The notes: generated by a model from the letters alone, not told the origin. A DNA stretch of 64,000 bases from JAUMWX01 sp023394215 (GCA_050313995.1 JBNPMM010000003.1); one strand, 5' to 3'; shown: positions 51,536 to 60,096, numbered from the stretch's first letter. Numbers and translations: made by a program.

Positions 51536-52588
51536 ATGAATTTATCAGCAAGAAATGACGGTAATATGCCTTTTATGATGAGATTTGAGAATGTAGCCTG
51601 GTATGAAAACGGCAAGGTCCGTATACTTGACAGGAGGATTTATCCTATCCGCATTGAATACGTAACCTGTACCGATTACAAAGAAGTCGCCAAAGCCATC
51701 CATGATATGGTTACCCAAAGTGAAGGCCCTTATACGGCGTGTCTTATGGGAATGGCTCTCGCTGCCTATCAGGTTAAAAATGAAAGCAAGGACAAATTTG
51801 TTTCCTTCCTTAAACAGGCGGCTTATGATTTATCCCATGCCCGCCCAACAACTTCCGCCCAGATGGTCAGACTTTGCCAGGCTTCATTTGAAACCGTAAT
51901 GACTGCCTTGGAAAATGGCGTATCAGGTCAAGGCCTTGTAGATGTTGCCTTTGAGTTTGCCTACAACTACATAAACCAAAATTATGCCCGTTACGACAAA
52001 GTTGCACACTACTTAGTTGAAAAATTCCCTGAAAAAGGTACCGTTATGACTATGTGCTTCGCCGGAACTATAATAGGTACAATGCTTAGGGAATGCAGAA
52101 ATAAAAATAAGGACATAAAGCTTATATGCTGCGAAACTCGCCCTTACTATCAGGGAGCCCGCCTAACTGCAAGCTGTTGCCAAGATATGGGCTTTGATAC
52201 AACTGTCATTTGTGATAATATGCCCGCCTACACAATTAAACATAAAAATGTCGATGTATTTACATCAGCAGCAGATGTCATAACTTGTGACGGTCATATA
52301 GTAAATAAGATAGGGACCTTCCAAGTTGCCATGTTTGCCGACTATTACAAAATTCCTTACTATGCAACAGGTACTCCGGATCCCTCACATAAGGATATCT
52401 CAACGGTTGTTATAGAAGAAAGGGATCCTGAACAGGTTACCCATTCTCTTGGGCAAAAAATTGTTATGGACGGAGTAAAGGGCTACTATCCGGCATTTGA
52501 TATCACCCCTCCTGAACTTGTTGGAGGTATAGTTACCGATAAGGGTATCTACCTGCCTGAAAATTTAAATAACTATTTTACTGATTAA
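51536..52588 (+). CDS. MtnA/eIF2B-family sugar-1-phosphate isomerase (DrdI-like)
   Basis: 350 residues from the ATG at 51536 (GGGAGA upstream). Family signatures: catalytic Cys in VMTMCFAGT near 170, ETRPYYQGARLTASC near 200, the catalytic Asp in TSAADVITCDG and NKIGTFQVAMFADYY near 260. Members isomerise methylthioribose-1-phosphate, 5-deoxyribose-1-phosphate or related aldose-1-phosphates to ketose-1-phosphates. Pairing with a class II aldolase 13 bases downstream is the arrangement of 5-deoxyribose salvage (drdI-drdA) and of the DHAP shunt. Substrate is inferred; PNP in the divergent operon would supply ribose- or 5-deoxyribose-1-phosphate. Confidence 0.85.
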   Translation: MNLSARNDGNMPFMMRFENVAWYENGKVRILDRRIYPIRIEYVTCTDYKEVAKAIHDMVTQSEGPYTACLMGMALAAYQVKNESKDKFVSFLKQAAYDLSHARPTTSAQMVRLCQASFETVMTALENGVSGQGLVDVAFEFAYNYINQNYARYDKVAHYLVEKFPEKGTVMTMCFAGTIIGTMLRECRNKNKDIKLICCETRPYYQGARLTASCCQDMGFDTTVICDNMPAYTIKHKNVDVFTSAADVITCDGHIVNKIGTFQVAMFADYYKIPYYATGTPDPSHKDISTVVIEERDPEQVTHSLGQKIVMDGVKGYYPAFDITPPELVGGIVTDKGIYLPENLNNYFTD

Positions 52589-52601
52589 GAAGGAGAAAAC
52601 T

Positions 52602-53258
52602 ATGAATTTTAAAAAAGAAAAAGAACTTCTTTGCCAGTATGGATTAAAGCTGATGGAAGCAAAGCTGACTCCCGGCACATCCGGAAATCTCAGCATATTC
52701 GACCCTGAAAGCAAGACCGTTTTAATAACCCCTTCAGGTGTTCCCTATACGGATTTAAAACCGGAACAAATAGTTGAAATGGACCTTGATGCAAATGTTT
52801 TGTCAGGGGACTACAAACCGTCATCAGAATACCACCTGCATACACTTATGTATAAAAACAAACCGGAAGCGAGGGCCATTATACATGCCCATTCCTTTTA
52901 TTCCACTGCCCTTGGCATACTTAACCAAAGTTTAAAGGCAGTCCATTATGTCATAGCCGAAGCCGGAACCGGAGAAGTTCCTCTTGCTCCTTACAAACTT
53001 ATGGGAACCAAAGAACTTGCTGAAGCTTGCGTGGAAAGCATAGGAGAATCTCGAGCGGTACTTATGAAAAACCACGGTATCACAGTCTACGGCAAAGATC
53101 TCTCAGATGCCTTCAGCGTACTTAGAAATTGCGAGTGGTGCGCAAAGCTTCAACTTACCTGCCAAAATATAGGCCCTATATCCTATCTTTCAAATGAGGA
53201 AATAGACGATGTTCTTGAAGCATTTAAAGACTACGGACAAGTGAAAAAGATAAGATAA
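52602..53258 (+). CDS. Class II aldolase, FucA/DrdA-like
   Basis: 218 residues. Zinc aldolase motifs: GTSGNLSIFD near 24, TPSGVPYTDL, Glu in PSSEYHLHTLMY near 75, HAHSF near 95 (two His) and KNHGITVYG near 157. Family members split fuculose-1-P, 5-deoxyribulose-1-P or ribulose-1-P into DHAP and an aldehyde. Co-transcribed with the isomerase, so the ketose-1-phosphate is the likely substrate. AAGGAGA before the ATG. Confidence 0.9.
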   Translation: MNFKKEKELLCQYGLKLMEAKLTPGTSGNLSIFDPESKTVLITPSGVPYTDLKPEQIVEMDLDANVLSGDYKPSSEYHLHTLMYKNKPEARAIIHAHSFYSTALGILNQSLKAVHYVIAEAGTGEVPLAPYKLMGTKELAEACVESIGESRAVLMKNHGITVYGKDLSDAFSVLRNCEWCAKLQLTCQNIGPISYLSNEEIDDVLEAFKDYGQVKKIR

Positions 53259-53375
53259 ATCTATGATAAAATAACCACTTAAGTACTATACAAACAAATA
53301 TAAAATAAACTGAATTTTTCACATTAAATATCTTAATCAAAATATATGAACAAGATTTCAAATTTTATAAACGCT

Positions 53376-53403
53376 AAAAAACGGGATTTAAATCCCGTTT
53401 TTT
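53376..53403. terminator. Palindromic terminator after the aldolase gene
   Basis: A perfect palindrome with arms AAAAAACGGGATTT and AAATCCCGTTTTTT, so it can end transcription in both directions. It lies 117 bases behind the aldolase stop; 53259-53375 holds no other signal. Confidence 0.85.
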
Positions 53404-53437
53404 AACTTTAGAAATCGATTGCAAAAAAAATGCTTCT

Positions 53438-53575
53438 ATGTTATTATATTATGCAAAAGTATATTATGAAACAACTATCGAATGCTACTATGAATACAAG
53501 TATTATTCCCATTCCGGATATTCTAAGTACTTATATACCGAATACTCCGATGTTATAGGGTTGTGGGCCAGGTAA
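53438..53575 (+). other. Possible Tyr-rich micro-ORF or gene remnant
   Basis: An ATG at 53438 opens a frame of 45 codons with an extreme bias to Tyr (about 13 of 45; for example ECYYEYKYYSHSGYSKY), ending at TAA 53573-53575. No ribosome-binding site precedes it and the frame is open further upstream. It could be the tail of a decayed gene. Real expression is doubtful. Confidence 0.25.
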
Positions 53576-53604
53576 TAATTGATACATAATAAGGGGGCTG
53601 TATT

Positions 53605-53841
53605 TTGGATAAGAAAAAGTTTACTCAAGTATTGGGTGTAGTTATGCTTGTCATTATGTTAATACTTACATTTAACTACAATTCCTCTACATCCTCACTA
53701 CTGCTGATATGTTCAGCAATAATGTATGTAATTAAGGTTTATATATTTGAAAAAAAGTTAACCCCAATGGCTATTTTGTATATTATCCTTATCTTAGCGC
53801 TTTTAGTAAAATTGTTCTTAACTAAGGGGCAATATTATTAA
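53605..53841 (+). CDS. Small membrane protein of unknown function
   Basis: 78 residues with a TTG start, supported by AAGGGGGC seven bases upstream. Three hydrophobic segments (about 8-23, 29-46 and 53-72). No family recognised. Isolated in a decayed region, with its own terminator at 53879. Coding status is supported by the ribosome-binding site and the membrane pattern only. Confidence 0.5.
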   Translation: MDKKKFTQVLGVVMLVIMLILTFNYNSSTSSLLLICSAIMYVIKVYIFEKKLTPMAILYIILILALLVKLFLTKGQYY

Positions 53842-53878
53842 TAATATTAACCTCAAAATTTTAGTATTTATAATTCCT

Positions 53879-53909
53879 GTTGGGGTAGTGAAGTCTACCC
53901 CAACTTTTT
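53879..53909 (+). terminator. Terminator of the small membrane protein gene
   Basis: GTTGGGGTAG (53879-53888), loop TGAAGT, CTACCCCAAC (53895-53904), then TTTTT. Perfect 10-bp stem. Confidence 0.9.
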
Positions 53910-54096
53910 AGTTTAAAATAAATCCTTTAGTTTATTGCCAACACATTGTAATACTAATAGAAACATTATCAATTTTTATAAATTATAATATACTCATTAT
54001 CATTCATATAAGTAAAGTTTCTTTTACTAAAAAATGTGATTAGACTTTCTAATTTTCCAATTGCCATTTCAAGCAACTTATCGAAACCCTTCTATT
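53910..54096. other. AT-rich stretch without recognisable gene
   Basis: Very AT-rich, stops in all frames, no promoter or hairpin seen. Probably part of the same degraded region as the ABC remnant that follows. Confidence 0.4.
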
Positions 54097-54258
54097 TCAG
54101 TAAGTTTTAAAACTACCTTCCTCCATCTCATATACACAATCAAAAAGCTTCAAATTTTCAGAACTTAAATCATGAGTAACCATAATTATAGTCTTACCCT
54201 TTGTCCTATTTCCTGTGAACAGGTACTTAGTAAGCTCCTCTTTAAGAGCCGGATTCAT
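54097..54258 (-). pseudogene. Remnant of an ABC transporter ATPase (C-terminal end)
   Basis: On the minus strand a 53-residue frame starts MNPALKEELTKYLFTGNR and continues KGKTIIMVTHDLSSENL, then FDCVYEMEEGSFKTY and a stop. NPALKEEL is the end of a D-loop region (LDEPTxxxNPALKEEL), VTHDL is the H-loop, and VYEMEEG is the usual final strand. Walker A, signature and Walker B are missing: upstream bases (54259-54320) do not continue the frame. A clear decayed gene. Confidence 0.8.
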
Positions 54259-54510
54259 AGCGTAGTGCTACTTATTCATATTAACCATCAACCCGCCAAA
54301 GTTTTATTTACAATATTATTATACAAAAAATTAACATAATCTATTGTCTTCAAGTTTATTTTATGATAAAGTTTAGTTAGTCGCAGATAACAACCAATGT
54401 TTATACCAATGTTTGTAGTCATAGAAAAATCGGTAAAAAATGGGGCACTAAATATGCAAATTATTTTTATTTAGATGCTGCAAGAACCCAAAAGATTGGA
54501 GAATGGACTT
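54259..54510. other. Degraded intergenic stretch
   Basis: No intact frame. Contains an internal near-repeat AACCAATGTTTATA / CCAATGTTTGTA (about 54390-54417). No clear promoter or insertion-sequence ends. Confidence 0.3.
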
Positions 54511-54744
54511 ATGCAACAAGATTCGGAAAATAAAAAAAAATATAATGTTCTAAAAGACATTTTAGAAACTTTAGCAATCCATCTCATTGTTTTGGGTGTA
54601 GTCTTTTATTTAAAAAATAATGGCCTAAGGGGCTTCTTTCATTATTTTATAAGCGAATTAACGATTATTGTTTTTTGGGGCACCTATATAGTATTACAAG
54701 TACTAAGGTTTTTTTACCTTAAATATAAAAGTAACAAAAAATGA
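54511..54744 (+). CDS. Small two-helix membrane protein, copy 1
   Basis: 77 residues from the ATG at 54511 (GGAG ten bases upstream; the frame is open from 54475). Begins MQQDSENKKKYNVLKD, then two hydrophobic segments (about 18-37 and 46-65) and a basic tail (KYKSNKK). Homologous to the next gene. Function unknown. Confidence 0.55.
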   Translation: MQQDSENKKKYNVLKDILETLAIHLIVLGVVFYLKNNGLRGFFHYFISELTIIVFWGTYIVLQVLRFFYLKYKSNKK

Positions 54745-54838
54745 AATCTATAAACTTGACATAAAGACCTATTTATAAGCCGTGAAACTATAATTATCTT
54801 TTATTCTGCAGGAAATGAGAAGATTAGAGGAGAAATTT

Positions 54839-55078
54839 ATGCAACAAAATTCAGAAAATAAAAAACCTTTTAATTTTGTAAGATACACTTTTAGTAATTT
54901 TATTATTTCTATAACTTTCTTTTCTATTTTTTTCTACCTGAGAAATAAAACTTTAAATGGCGTACTTATAGCATATGTTAAAGATCCCTACCTTATCATC
55001 TTTTGGGTAGGATACTTTATTCTAAATCTACTAATATATATGGTTAAGAAATATGTGTTTAATAAAAATCGCAAGTAG
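54839..55078 (+). CDS. Small two-helix membrane protein, copy 2
   Basis: 79 residues from the ATG at 54839 (GAGGAGA five bases upstream). Begins MQQNSENKKPFNFVR, two hydrophobic segments and a basic tail (KYVFNKNRK). The DNA around both starts and the first ten codons is nearly identical to copy 1, so the pair arose by tandem duplication; the membrane parts have diverged. Function unknown. Confidence 0.55.
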   Translation: MQQNSENKKPFNFVRYTFSNFIISITFFSIFFYLRNKTLNGVLIAYVKDPYLIIFWVGYFILNLLIYMVKKYVFNKNRK

Positions 55079-55126
55079 CCCGTGTTTACGTCATTTTTAA
55101 ATGACTGAATATCTTACAATATAAAA

Positions 55127-55167
55127 TCCCAGAAAATTGCAGCTTTAAGCAATTTCCTGGGACTTTT
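55127..55167. terminator. Terminator between the small membrane genes and the methyltransferase
   Basis: TCCCAG-AAAATTGC (55127-55140) pairs with GCAATTT-CCTGGGA (55149-55162) with small irregularities, then CTTTT. On the minus strand TTTTATA follows, so it may serve both sides. Confidence 0.7.
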
Positions 55168-55259
55168 ACTTTTCAAACCCCCAACTTCAGGATTCATTTA
55201 CAAGTTTTCCGCTTGTATAATCGGAGATTATAAATTTCAAATTTTTCATAATCTGAATT

Positions 55260-56177
55260 TTACCTGTTTGTATTTCTCTCCCAAAATACTCCCTCGTCAT
55301 AACCCTGTATATGCCCATCTTTTTCAGCATCTTCCAGCCTCTTTTCAGCCCAGGCTACGTATAGGGGATTTTGCTCTATCCCTATATAGTTTCTGCCAAG
55401 CTTTTTCGCCACTACACAAGTGGTACCGGAGCCCATAAAGGGATCAAGTACAAGGTCTTTCGGATTTGAGCTTGCCAGTATAAGCTTGGCTATAAGCTTT
55501 TCCGGTTTTTGTGTCGGGTGGGCTGTGTTTTCAGGCATGGACCAAAAAGGTATAGTTATATCATCCCAAAAATTTGACGGGAAAGTATCCCTAAAATTTC
55601 CGAATTCGGTTGCCTCCCAATCCTTGGGCTTGCCGTCCTTTTTATAGGGAGCTATGACCCTTCTTTTAAGCTTAACGGCATCCACATTAAAGGTGTAGGT
55701 ATCGGACTTTGTAACAAACCAAATATCTTCCATTGAATTCTTCCAATTTTTCTTGGCCCCCCTACCCTTTTCACGCTGCCAGGTAATCCTATTTCTGATA
55801 ATAAAATAATCGGATAAAACCTGACCTATGACAATGGAAGAATACCAGTCACAGCAAACATAAAGAGAACCCGTATCCTTAAGCTTTGCTCCGACTTTTT
55901 CGAGCCAAGTCCTCGTATAGTCCAAATATTTAACTTGGGATTTTTGGCTGAAAGTATTGCCGTGATAATTTTTACTTAGGTTGTAAGGGGGATCAACTAT
56001 AATAAGGTCCATGGTCTTGTCAGGTATACTGTCAAGCACAGACAGGCTGTCCCCCAATATTGATTTGTTTATTAAGTCATTAAAATCCAAGCCCTGTAAG
56101 GACTTCAGGGCCTTAGCCGCATAGGCCTGCCCCTTTTCCAAATCAAAGTCAATAGTCTTGTTTTTATCCGATTTCAT
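55260..56177 (-). CDS. Orphan DNA methyltransferase (beta class, N4/N6)
   Basis: 305 residues. Order of motifs is DPPYNL near residue 68 (motif IV), then a target-recognition region, then HPTQKPEKLI, DPFMGSGTTCVVAKKLGRNYIGIE (motifs X/I) at the end: beta class. It methylates adenine N6 or cytosine N4 in an unknown site. No restriction enzyme gene is nearby. It begins 12 bases behind clpB, so it is probably co-transcribed with the heat-shock genes. Confidence 0.9.
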   Translation of the reverse strand: MKSDKNKTIDFDLEKGQAYAAKALKSLQGLDFNDLINKSILGDSLSVLDSIPDKTMDLIIVDPPYNLSKNYHGNTFSQKSQVKYLDYTRTWLEKVGAKLKDTGSLYVCCDWYSSIVIGQVLSDYFIIRNRITWQREKGRGAKKNWKNSMEDIWFVTKSDTYTFNVDAVKLKRRVIAPYKKDGKPKDWEATEFGNFRDTFPSNFWDDITIPFWSMPENTAHPTQKPEKLIAKLILASSNPKDLVLDPFMGSGTTCVVAKKLGRNYIGIEQNPLYVAWAEKRLEDAEKDGHIQGYDEGVFWERNTNR

Positions 56178-56189
56178 CTCTACCTGCTC

Positions 56190-58769
56190 TTATATTTTTT
56201 CTACAATTAGTTTACTATCTTTTTCACTCAGTAACAAGTTTTCTTTTTCAACTATTGTAGCTTCTATAAGTTTTCTGGCTATGATATTTTCAACATTCTT
56301 TTGTATATACCTCTTAATAGGCCTTGCACCGAATTGTGGTGAATAAGCTTGATTGATTATAAAGTCCTTAGCCTTTTCATCTATGCTGATAGAAATCTTC
56401 CTTTCTTCAAGTTTCTTTGAAATTCTACCTATTTCCAAATCAATTATCTTTGATATTTCCTTCTTTTGAAGAGGTTTAAACATCACAATATCATCTATAC
56501 GGTTTAGAAATTCCGGTCTAAAACTTCTCTTAAGCTCACTATCCACCATATTTTTGGCTTCTTCCCTTATGTTTCCTTCTTGATCAATACCTTCTAAAAG
56601 ATAGCTTGACCCTATATTTGAAGTCATAATTATGATAGTATTTTTGAAGTTTACGGTCCTTCCTTGATTATCTGTAAGTCTACCGTCATCCAAAACTTGA
56701 AGCAATATATTAAATACATCGGGATGGGCTTTTTCTATTTCGTCAAAAAGAACCACACTGTAAGGTTTTCTCCTGACAGCCTCTGTAAGTTGTCCTCCCT
56801 CTTCATAGCCCACATAGCCCGGAGCTGCACCTATAAGTCTTGATACGGTAAATTTTTCCATATATTCACTCATATCAATCCTTACTATATTCTTCTCATC
56901 ATCAAACATCAACTCTGTAAGAGCTTTTGCCAATTCTGTCTTACCTACACCTGTAGGTCCCAAGAATATAAATGAGCCTATAGGCCTATTTTGATCCTTC
57001 AATCCTGACCTCGCCCTTAAAATAGCCTGACTAACGGCGGTAACGGCATCATCTTGTCCTATTACCCTCTTATGAAGCTCCCTATCAAGGTTCAAAATCT
57101 TTTCCCTTTCAGATTCTACAAGCTTTGTAACCGGCACACCTGTCCACTTGGAAACAACCTCAGCTATTTCTTCTTCGCCTACTTCCTCCTTAAGTCCCGA
57201 CTCTTTAGCGGACTTTTCTTCAATTTCTTTAAGTCTTGCTTGTAAATCCGGAAGGCTTCCATATTTTAATTTTGATAATCTCTCAAAATCATATTTTCTT
57301 TCGGCATCTTCTATCTCTATTTTTACAGCATCTATCTTTGATTTAATCTCGTTCGCTTCTTCCAAAATCTTTTTACTGTCCTGCCATTTTACAAACTTAA
57401 GATCATAATCTCCGCTTTTTTCCGCCATTTCCTTTTCAAGCACAGCAAGTCTTTCCTTGGAACCCTCATCTTCCTCTTTTTTCAATGCGGTGATTTCTAT
57501 CTGCATTTGTAAAAGCTCTCTTCTTAAATCATCAAGTTCCTGAGGCATAGAGTCTATCTCAGTCCTTACCATAGCACATGCCTCATCCATAAGATCTATA
57601 GCCTTATCCGGTAAAAACCTGTCTGTTATATACCTATCCGACAATGTTGCACAAGCTATTACAGCACTGTCGGAAATTCTTATTCCGTGGTGAAGCTCAT
57701 ATTTATCCTTGATACCTCTCAAAATAGAAATAGTGTCTTCAAGGCTCGGCTCATCAACCAAAACCTTTTGGAACCTTCTTTCCAAAGCTGCATCCTTCTC
57801 AATATATTTTCTGTATTCATCAAGGGTAGTTGCCCCTATAACCTTTATCAAGCCCCTTGACAATGCCGGCTTCATAATGTTTCCGGCATCCATGGCTCCA
57901 TCGGTTTTTCCGGCTCCCACTATTGTATGAATTTCATCTATAAACATCACTATATTGCCGTCAGATTTTTCAACTTCCTTTAAAACTTCCTTAAGTCTTT
58001 CTTCAAATTCTCCCCTATACTTGGCACCAGCTATAAGTCCCGCCATATCAAGGGATAAAAGCCTTATATTTCTTAAACTTTCAGGTACATCATTATTTAC
58101 AATCCTTTGGGCAAGTCCCTCAACTATTGCAGTCTTACCTACACCCGGATCCCCAATAAGAACAGGGTTATTTTTGCTTCTTCTTGACAAAATTCTTATG
58201 GCGTTTCTGATTTCATCATCCCTGCCTATAACAGGATCCATCTTGCCTTCCCTTGCCTCTTTCGTCAAATCTATAGTATATTTTACCAAGGCGCCCTCTT
58301 GATCTATATTATCTCTACCGGCACTTTTTGCATCATTTTTAAATTCCAAAAGCTTTTCTTTAAAATTTTTATAGTTCAAAGAAAAATCTTTAAAAAGCTT
58401 TTCTATTTCTATATTTTTTTCCTTTAATAAGGCAAGGAAAATATGCTCTACCCCTTGATAAGAATCCCCCATAGCCTTAGCTTCATCTTCGGCATTTAAT
58501 AAAACTCTCTGAAAAACGGTATTAGGATAGATATTCCCCCCGCCGCTTTGCTTAGGAAGCCTATCCACCAAGTCCTTAACCCTATCTCTAAGCTTTGCCG
58601 AATCCTTGCCCATAAGATTGATAAGCCTATAAATAAGCCCATCCGAATCAATAAGTATTGCCAAAGCCAAATGATCTTGACTAAGTTCGGGATTTGAGTT
58701 CTTTATCGCTATTTTTTGTCCTTCTTCTATATATTCCAATGCCTTTTGTGAAAATTTATTTGTATCCAT
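56190..58769 (-). CDS. clpB: Disaggregating chaperone ClpB
   Basis: 859 residues from the second of two adjacent ATGs, better spaced from AGGAGG. N-domain to about 150. AAA-1 with GDPGVGKTAI near 203; the long coiled-coil middle domain from about 400 to 530, which marks ClpB rather than ClpC; AAA-2 with GPTGVGKTEL near 605 and VLFDEIEKAHPDV. It resolves protein aggregates together with DnaK/DnaJ. Eight or so bases behind the dnaJ-like gene, under the CtsR-type promoter at 59695. Confidence 0.95.
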   Translation of the reverse strand: MDTNKFSQKALEYIEEGQKIAIKNSNPELSQDHLALAILIDSDGLIYRLINLMGKDSAKLRDRVKDLVDRLPKQSGGGNIYPNTVFQRVLLNAEDEAKAMGDSYQGVEHIFLALLKEKNIEIEKLFKDFSLNYKNFKEKLLEFKNDAKSAGRDNIDQEGALVKYTIDLTKEAREGKMDPVIGRDDEIRNAIRILSRRSKNNPVLIGDPGVGKTAIVEGLAQRIVNNDVPESLRNIRLLSLDMAGLIAGAKYRGEFEERLKEVLKEVEKSDGNIVMFIDEIHTIVGAGKTDGAMDAGNIMKPALSRGLIKVIGATTLDEYRKYIEKDAALERRFQKVLVDEPSLEDTISILRGIKDKYELHHGIRISDSAVIACATLSDRYITDRFLPDKAIDLMDEACAMVRTEIDSMPQELDDLRRELLQMQIEITALKKEEDEGSKERLAVLEKEMAEKSGDYDLKFVKWQDSKKILEEANEIKSKIDAVKIEIEDAERKYDFERLSKLKYGSLPDLQARLKEIEEKSAKESGLKEEVGEEEIAEVVSKWTGVPVTKLVESEREKILNLDRELHKRVIGQDDAVTAVSQAILRARSGLKDQNRPIGSFIFLGPTGVGKTELAKALTELMFDDEKNIVRIDMSEYMEKFTVSRLIGAAPGYVGYEEGGQLTEAVRRKPYSVVLFDEIEKAHPDVFNILLQVLDDGRLTDNQGRTVNFKNTIIIMTSNIGSSYLLEGIDQEGNIREEAKNMVDSELKRSFRPEFLNRIDDIVMFKPLQKKEISKIIDLEIGRISKKLEERKISISIDEKAKDFIINQAYSPQFGARPIKRYIQKNVENIIARKLIEATIVEKENLLLSEKDSKLIVEKI

Positions 58770-58779
58770 CATTTACCTC

Positions 58780-59652
58780 CTATTCAAGTAATTTCTTAAA
58801 TACTTCCTCCTGATCTTCTGTCAATTTTTCAGGATTTACAATCTTTATCCTTAAATATAAGTCTCCTTCATTTCCTTTCATATCTTTAAATCCCAGCCTT
58901 GCCAATTTGATTTTTTTGCCCGTCTGCACGCCTGCCGGAATCTTTACCCTAATCTTTCCTTTGAATGTTTCAACTTCTTTACTTATCCCAAAATACGCTT
59001 GCCAAGGAAATACTTCCAAATCTCTTATAATATCATTTCCGACAAGCTCATCATGACTTTCAATCTCAATCTTTGCCATGATATCCCTATCAAGTCCATA
59101 TTTATCGCCCTTTATCCTAATCTTCTTGCCCCCGGTAATACCGCTTGGCCACTTAAGATTTATATCAAGACTCTTTCCGCCGATTCCTATGGAAAGCTTA
59201 CTTTCTCCTCCCCTGTATGCCTGGTCAAGATTTATAGGGTAAACTATCTCGTAACCGGGCTTCTTTTTTCCCCTCGAAGAGAATCCTCCAAATATATCGC
59301 TAACGGAGCCGCCTGAGAATCCTCCTTCAGAGTTAAATATCATATTGAAGAAATCGGAAAACTTACCGCCACCTCCAAAATTTCCTCCAAAACCGTACTG
59401 AGAAGGATCGAAGTTTTGCCCGCCGGAAAAATCGTAGGCAGATCCGAATCTATCATACTTATCCCTTTTGTCCTTGTCCGATAAAACCTCATAGGCCTCG
59501 TTTATTTCCTTAAGCTTTTCCGCTGCTTCCGGACTGTTGTTATTCAAATCCGGATGATATTTTTTAGCCAACTTCCTGTATTCTTTTTTTATATCTTCAA
59601 AACTTGCGGTTTTCTCGACCCCAAGTGTTTTATAATAATCCTTATACTCCAT
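58780..59652 (-). CDS. J-domain chaperone without zinc finger (CbpA/class B DnaJ)
   Basis: 290 residues from the ATG at 59652 (GGAGGGG upstream lies inside the longer frame from 59664). J domain at 3-68 with KKYHPDLNN (HPD). G/F-rich region to about 125, then two beta-sandwich client-binding domains. The CXXCXGXG zinc repeats of class A DnaJ are missing. It passes clients to DnaK and ClpB, the latter encoded directly downstream. First gene behind a CtsR box. Confidence 0.9.
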   Translation of the reverse strand: MEYKDYYKTLGVEKTASFEDIKKEYRKLAKKYHPDLNNNSPEAAEKLKEINEAYEVLSDKDKRDKYDRFGSAYDFSGGQNFDPSQYGFGGNFGGGGKFSDFFNMIFNSEGGFSGGSVSDIFGGFSSRGKKKPGYEIVYPINLDQAYRGGESKLSIGIGGKSLDINLKWPSGITGGKKIRIKGDKYGLDRDIMAKIEIESHDELVGNDIIRDLEVFPWQAYFGISKEVETFKGKIRVKIPAGVQTGKKIKLARLGFKDMKGNEGDLYLRIKIVNPEKLTEDQEEVFKKLLE

Positions 59653-59668
59653 AATCCCCTCCAAAATC

Positions 59669-59723
59669 TTTGACTATCTTTGACTTTTGTTTTTATTATA
59701 CCCCCATTAAGATATCTTTGCAA
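59669..59723 (-). promoter_or_regulatory. CtsR-type promoter of the dnaJ-clpB operon
   Basis: Minus strand TTGCAA (59718-59723), 17 bases, TATAAT (59695-59700). Immediately downstream AGTCAAA-GAT-AGTCAAA (59669-59685) matches the tandem heptad operator of the heat-shock repressor CtsR exactly and would cover the transcription start. ctsR itself is outside the window. Confidence 0.9.
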
Positions 59724-59826
59724 GAGGTTATTAAAAAAAATTAATAGTTTCTTCTCCCCCTAAATTTATACAATACAGCTACACCGACAAAGTCTTAATC
59801 TGTAAAATCACTTTTCCGATTGCAAC

Positions 59827-59866
59827 AAAAAAACACCCAATGCCTTTCTCCCAAACCATCAGGTGC
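59827..59866 (-). terminator. Terminator of the DUF2975-XRE operon
   Basis: ACACCCAATG (59833-59842) pairs with CATCAGGTGC (59857-59866) through Watson-Crick and wobble pairs in the minus-strand RNA; seven T residues follow. Confidence 0.7.
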
Positions 59867-59888
59867 TTATACTTTAGTTTGGAAAGCA

Positions 59889-60095
59889 TCAAGTGTCTTC
59901 CTTGTATTCTAATATATCTCCGGGCTGACAATCCAAAACTTTGCAAATCTTATCCAAAGTTTCCATCCTTACAGCCTTAGCCTTATTATTTTTTAAAATT
60001 GAAATATTTGATAGGGTGATTCCGACTTTTTCCGATAACTCAGTAACGCTCATCTTTCTTTTTGCCAACATAACATCTAAATTTACAATTATCAT
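59889..60095 (-). CDS. XRE-family regulator (YozG-like)
   Basis: 68 residues, little more than a helix-turn-helix: MLAKRKMSVTELSEKVGITLSNISILKNNKAKAVR, then METLDKICKVLDCQPGDILEY, the usual ending of Cro/CI-type small regulators. It starts one base behind the DUF2975 gene. Such pairs are common in Firmicutes; the regulator probably controls its partner. Confidence 0.92.
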   Translation of the reverse strand: MIIVNLDVMLAKRKMSVTELSEKVGITLSNISILKNNKAKAVRMETLDKICKVLDCQPGDILEYKEDT

Positions 60096-60096
60096 A

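Noticed and set aside
53259..53375. A further gene behind the aldolase
   Set aside because: AT-rich with stops in all frames; only a distant terminator was found.
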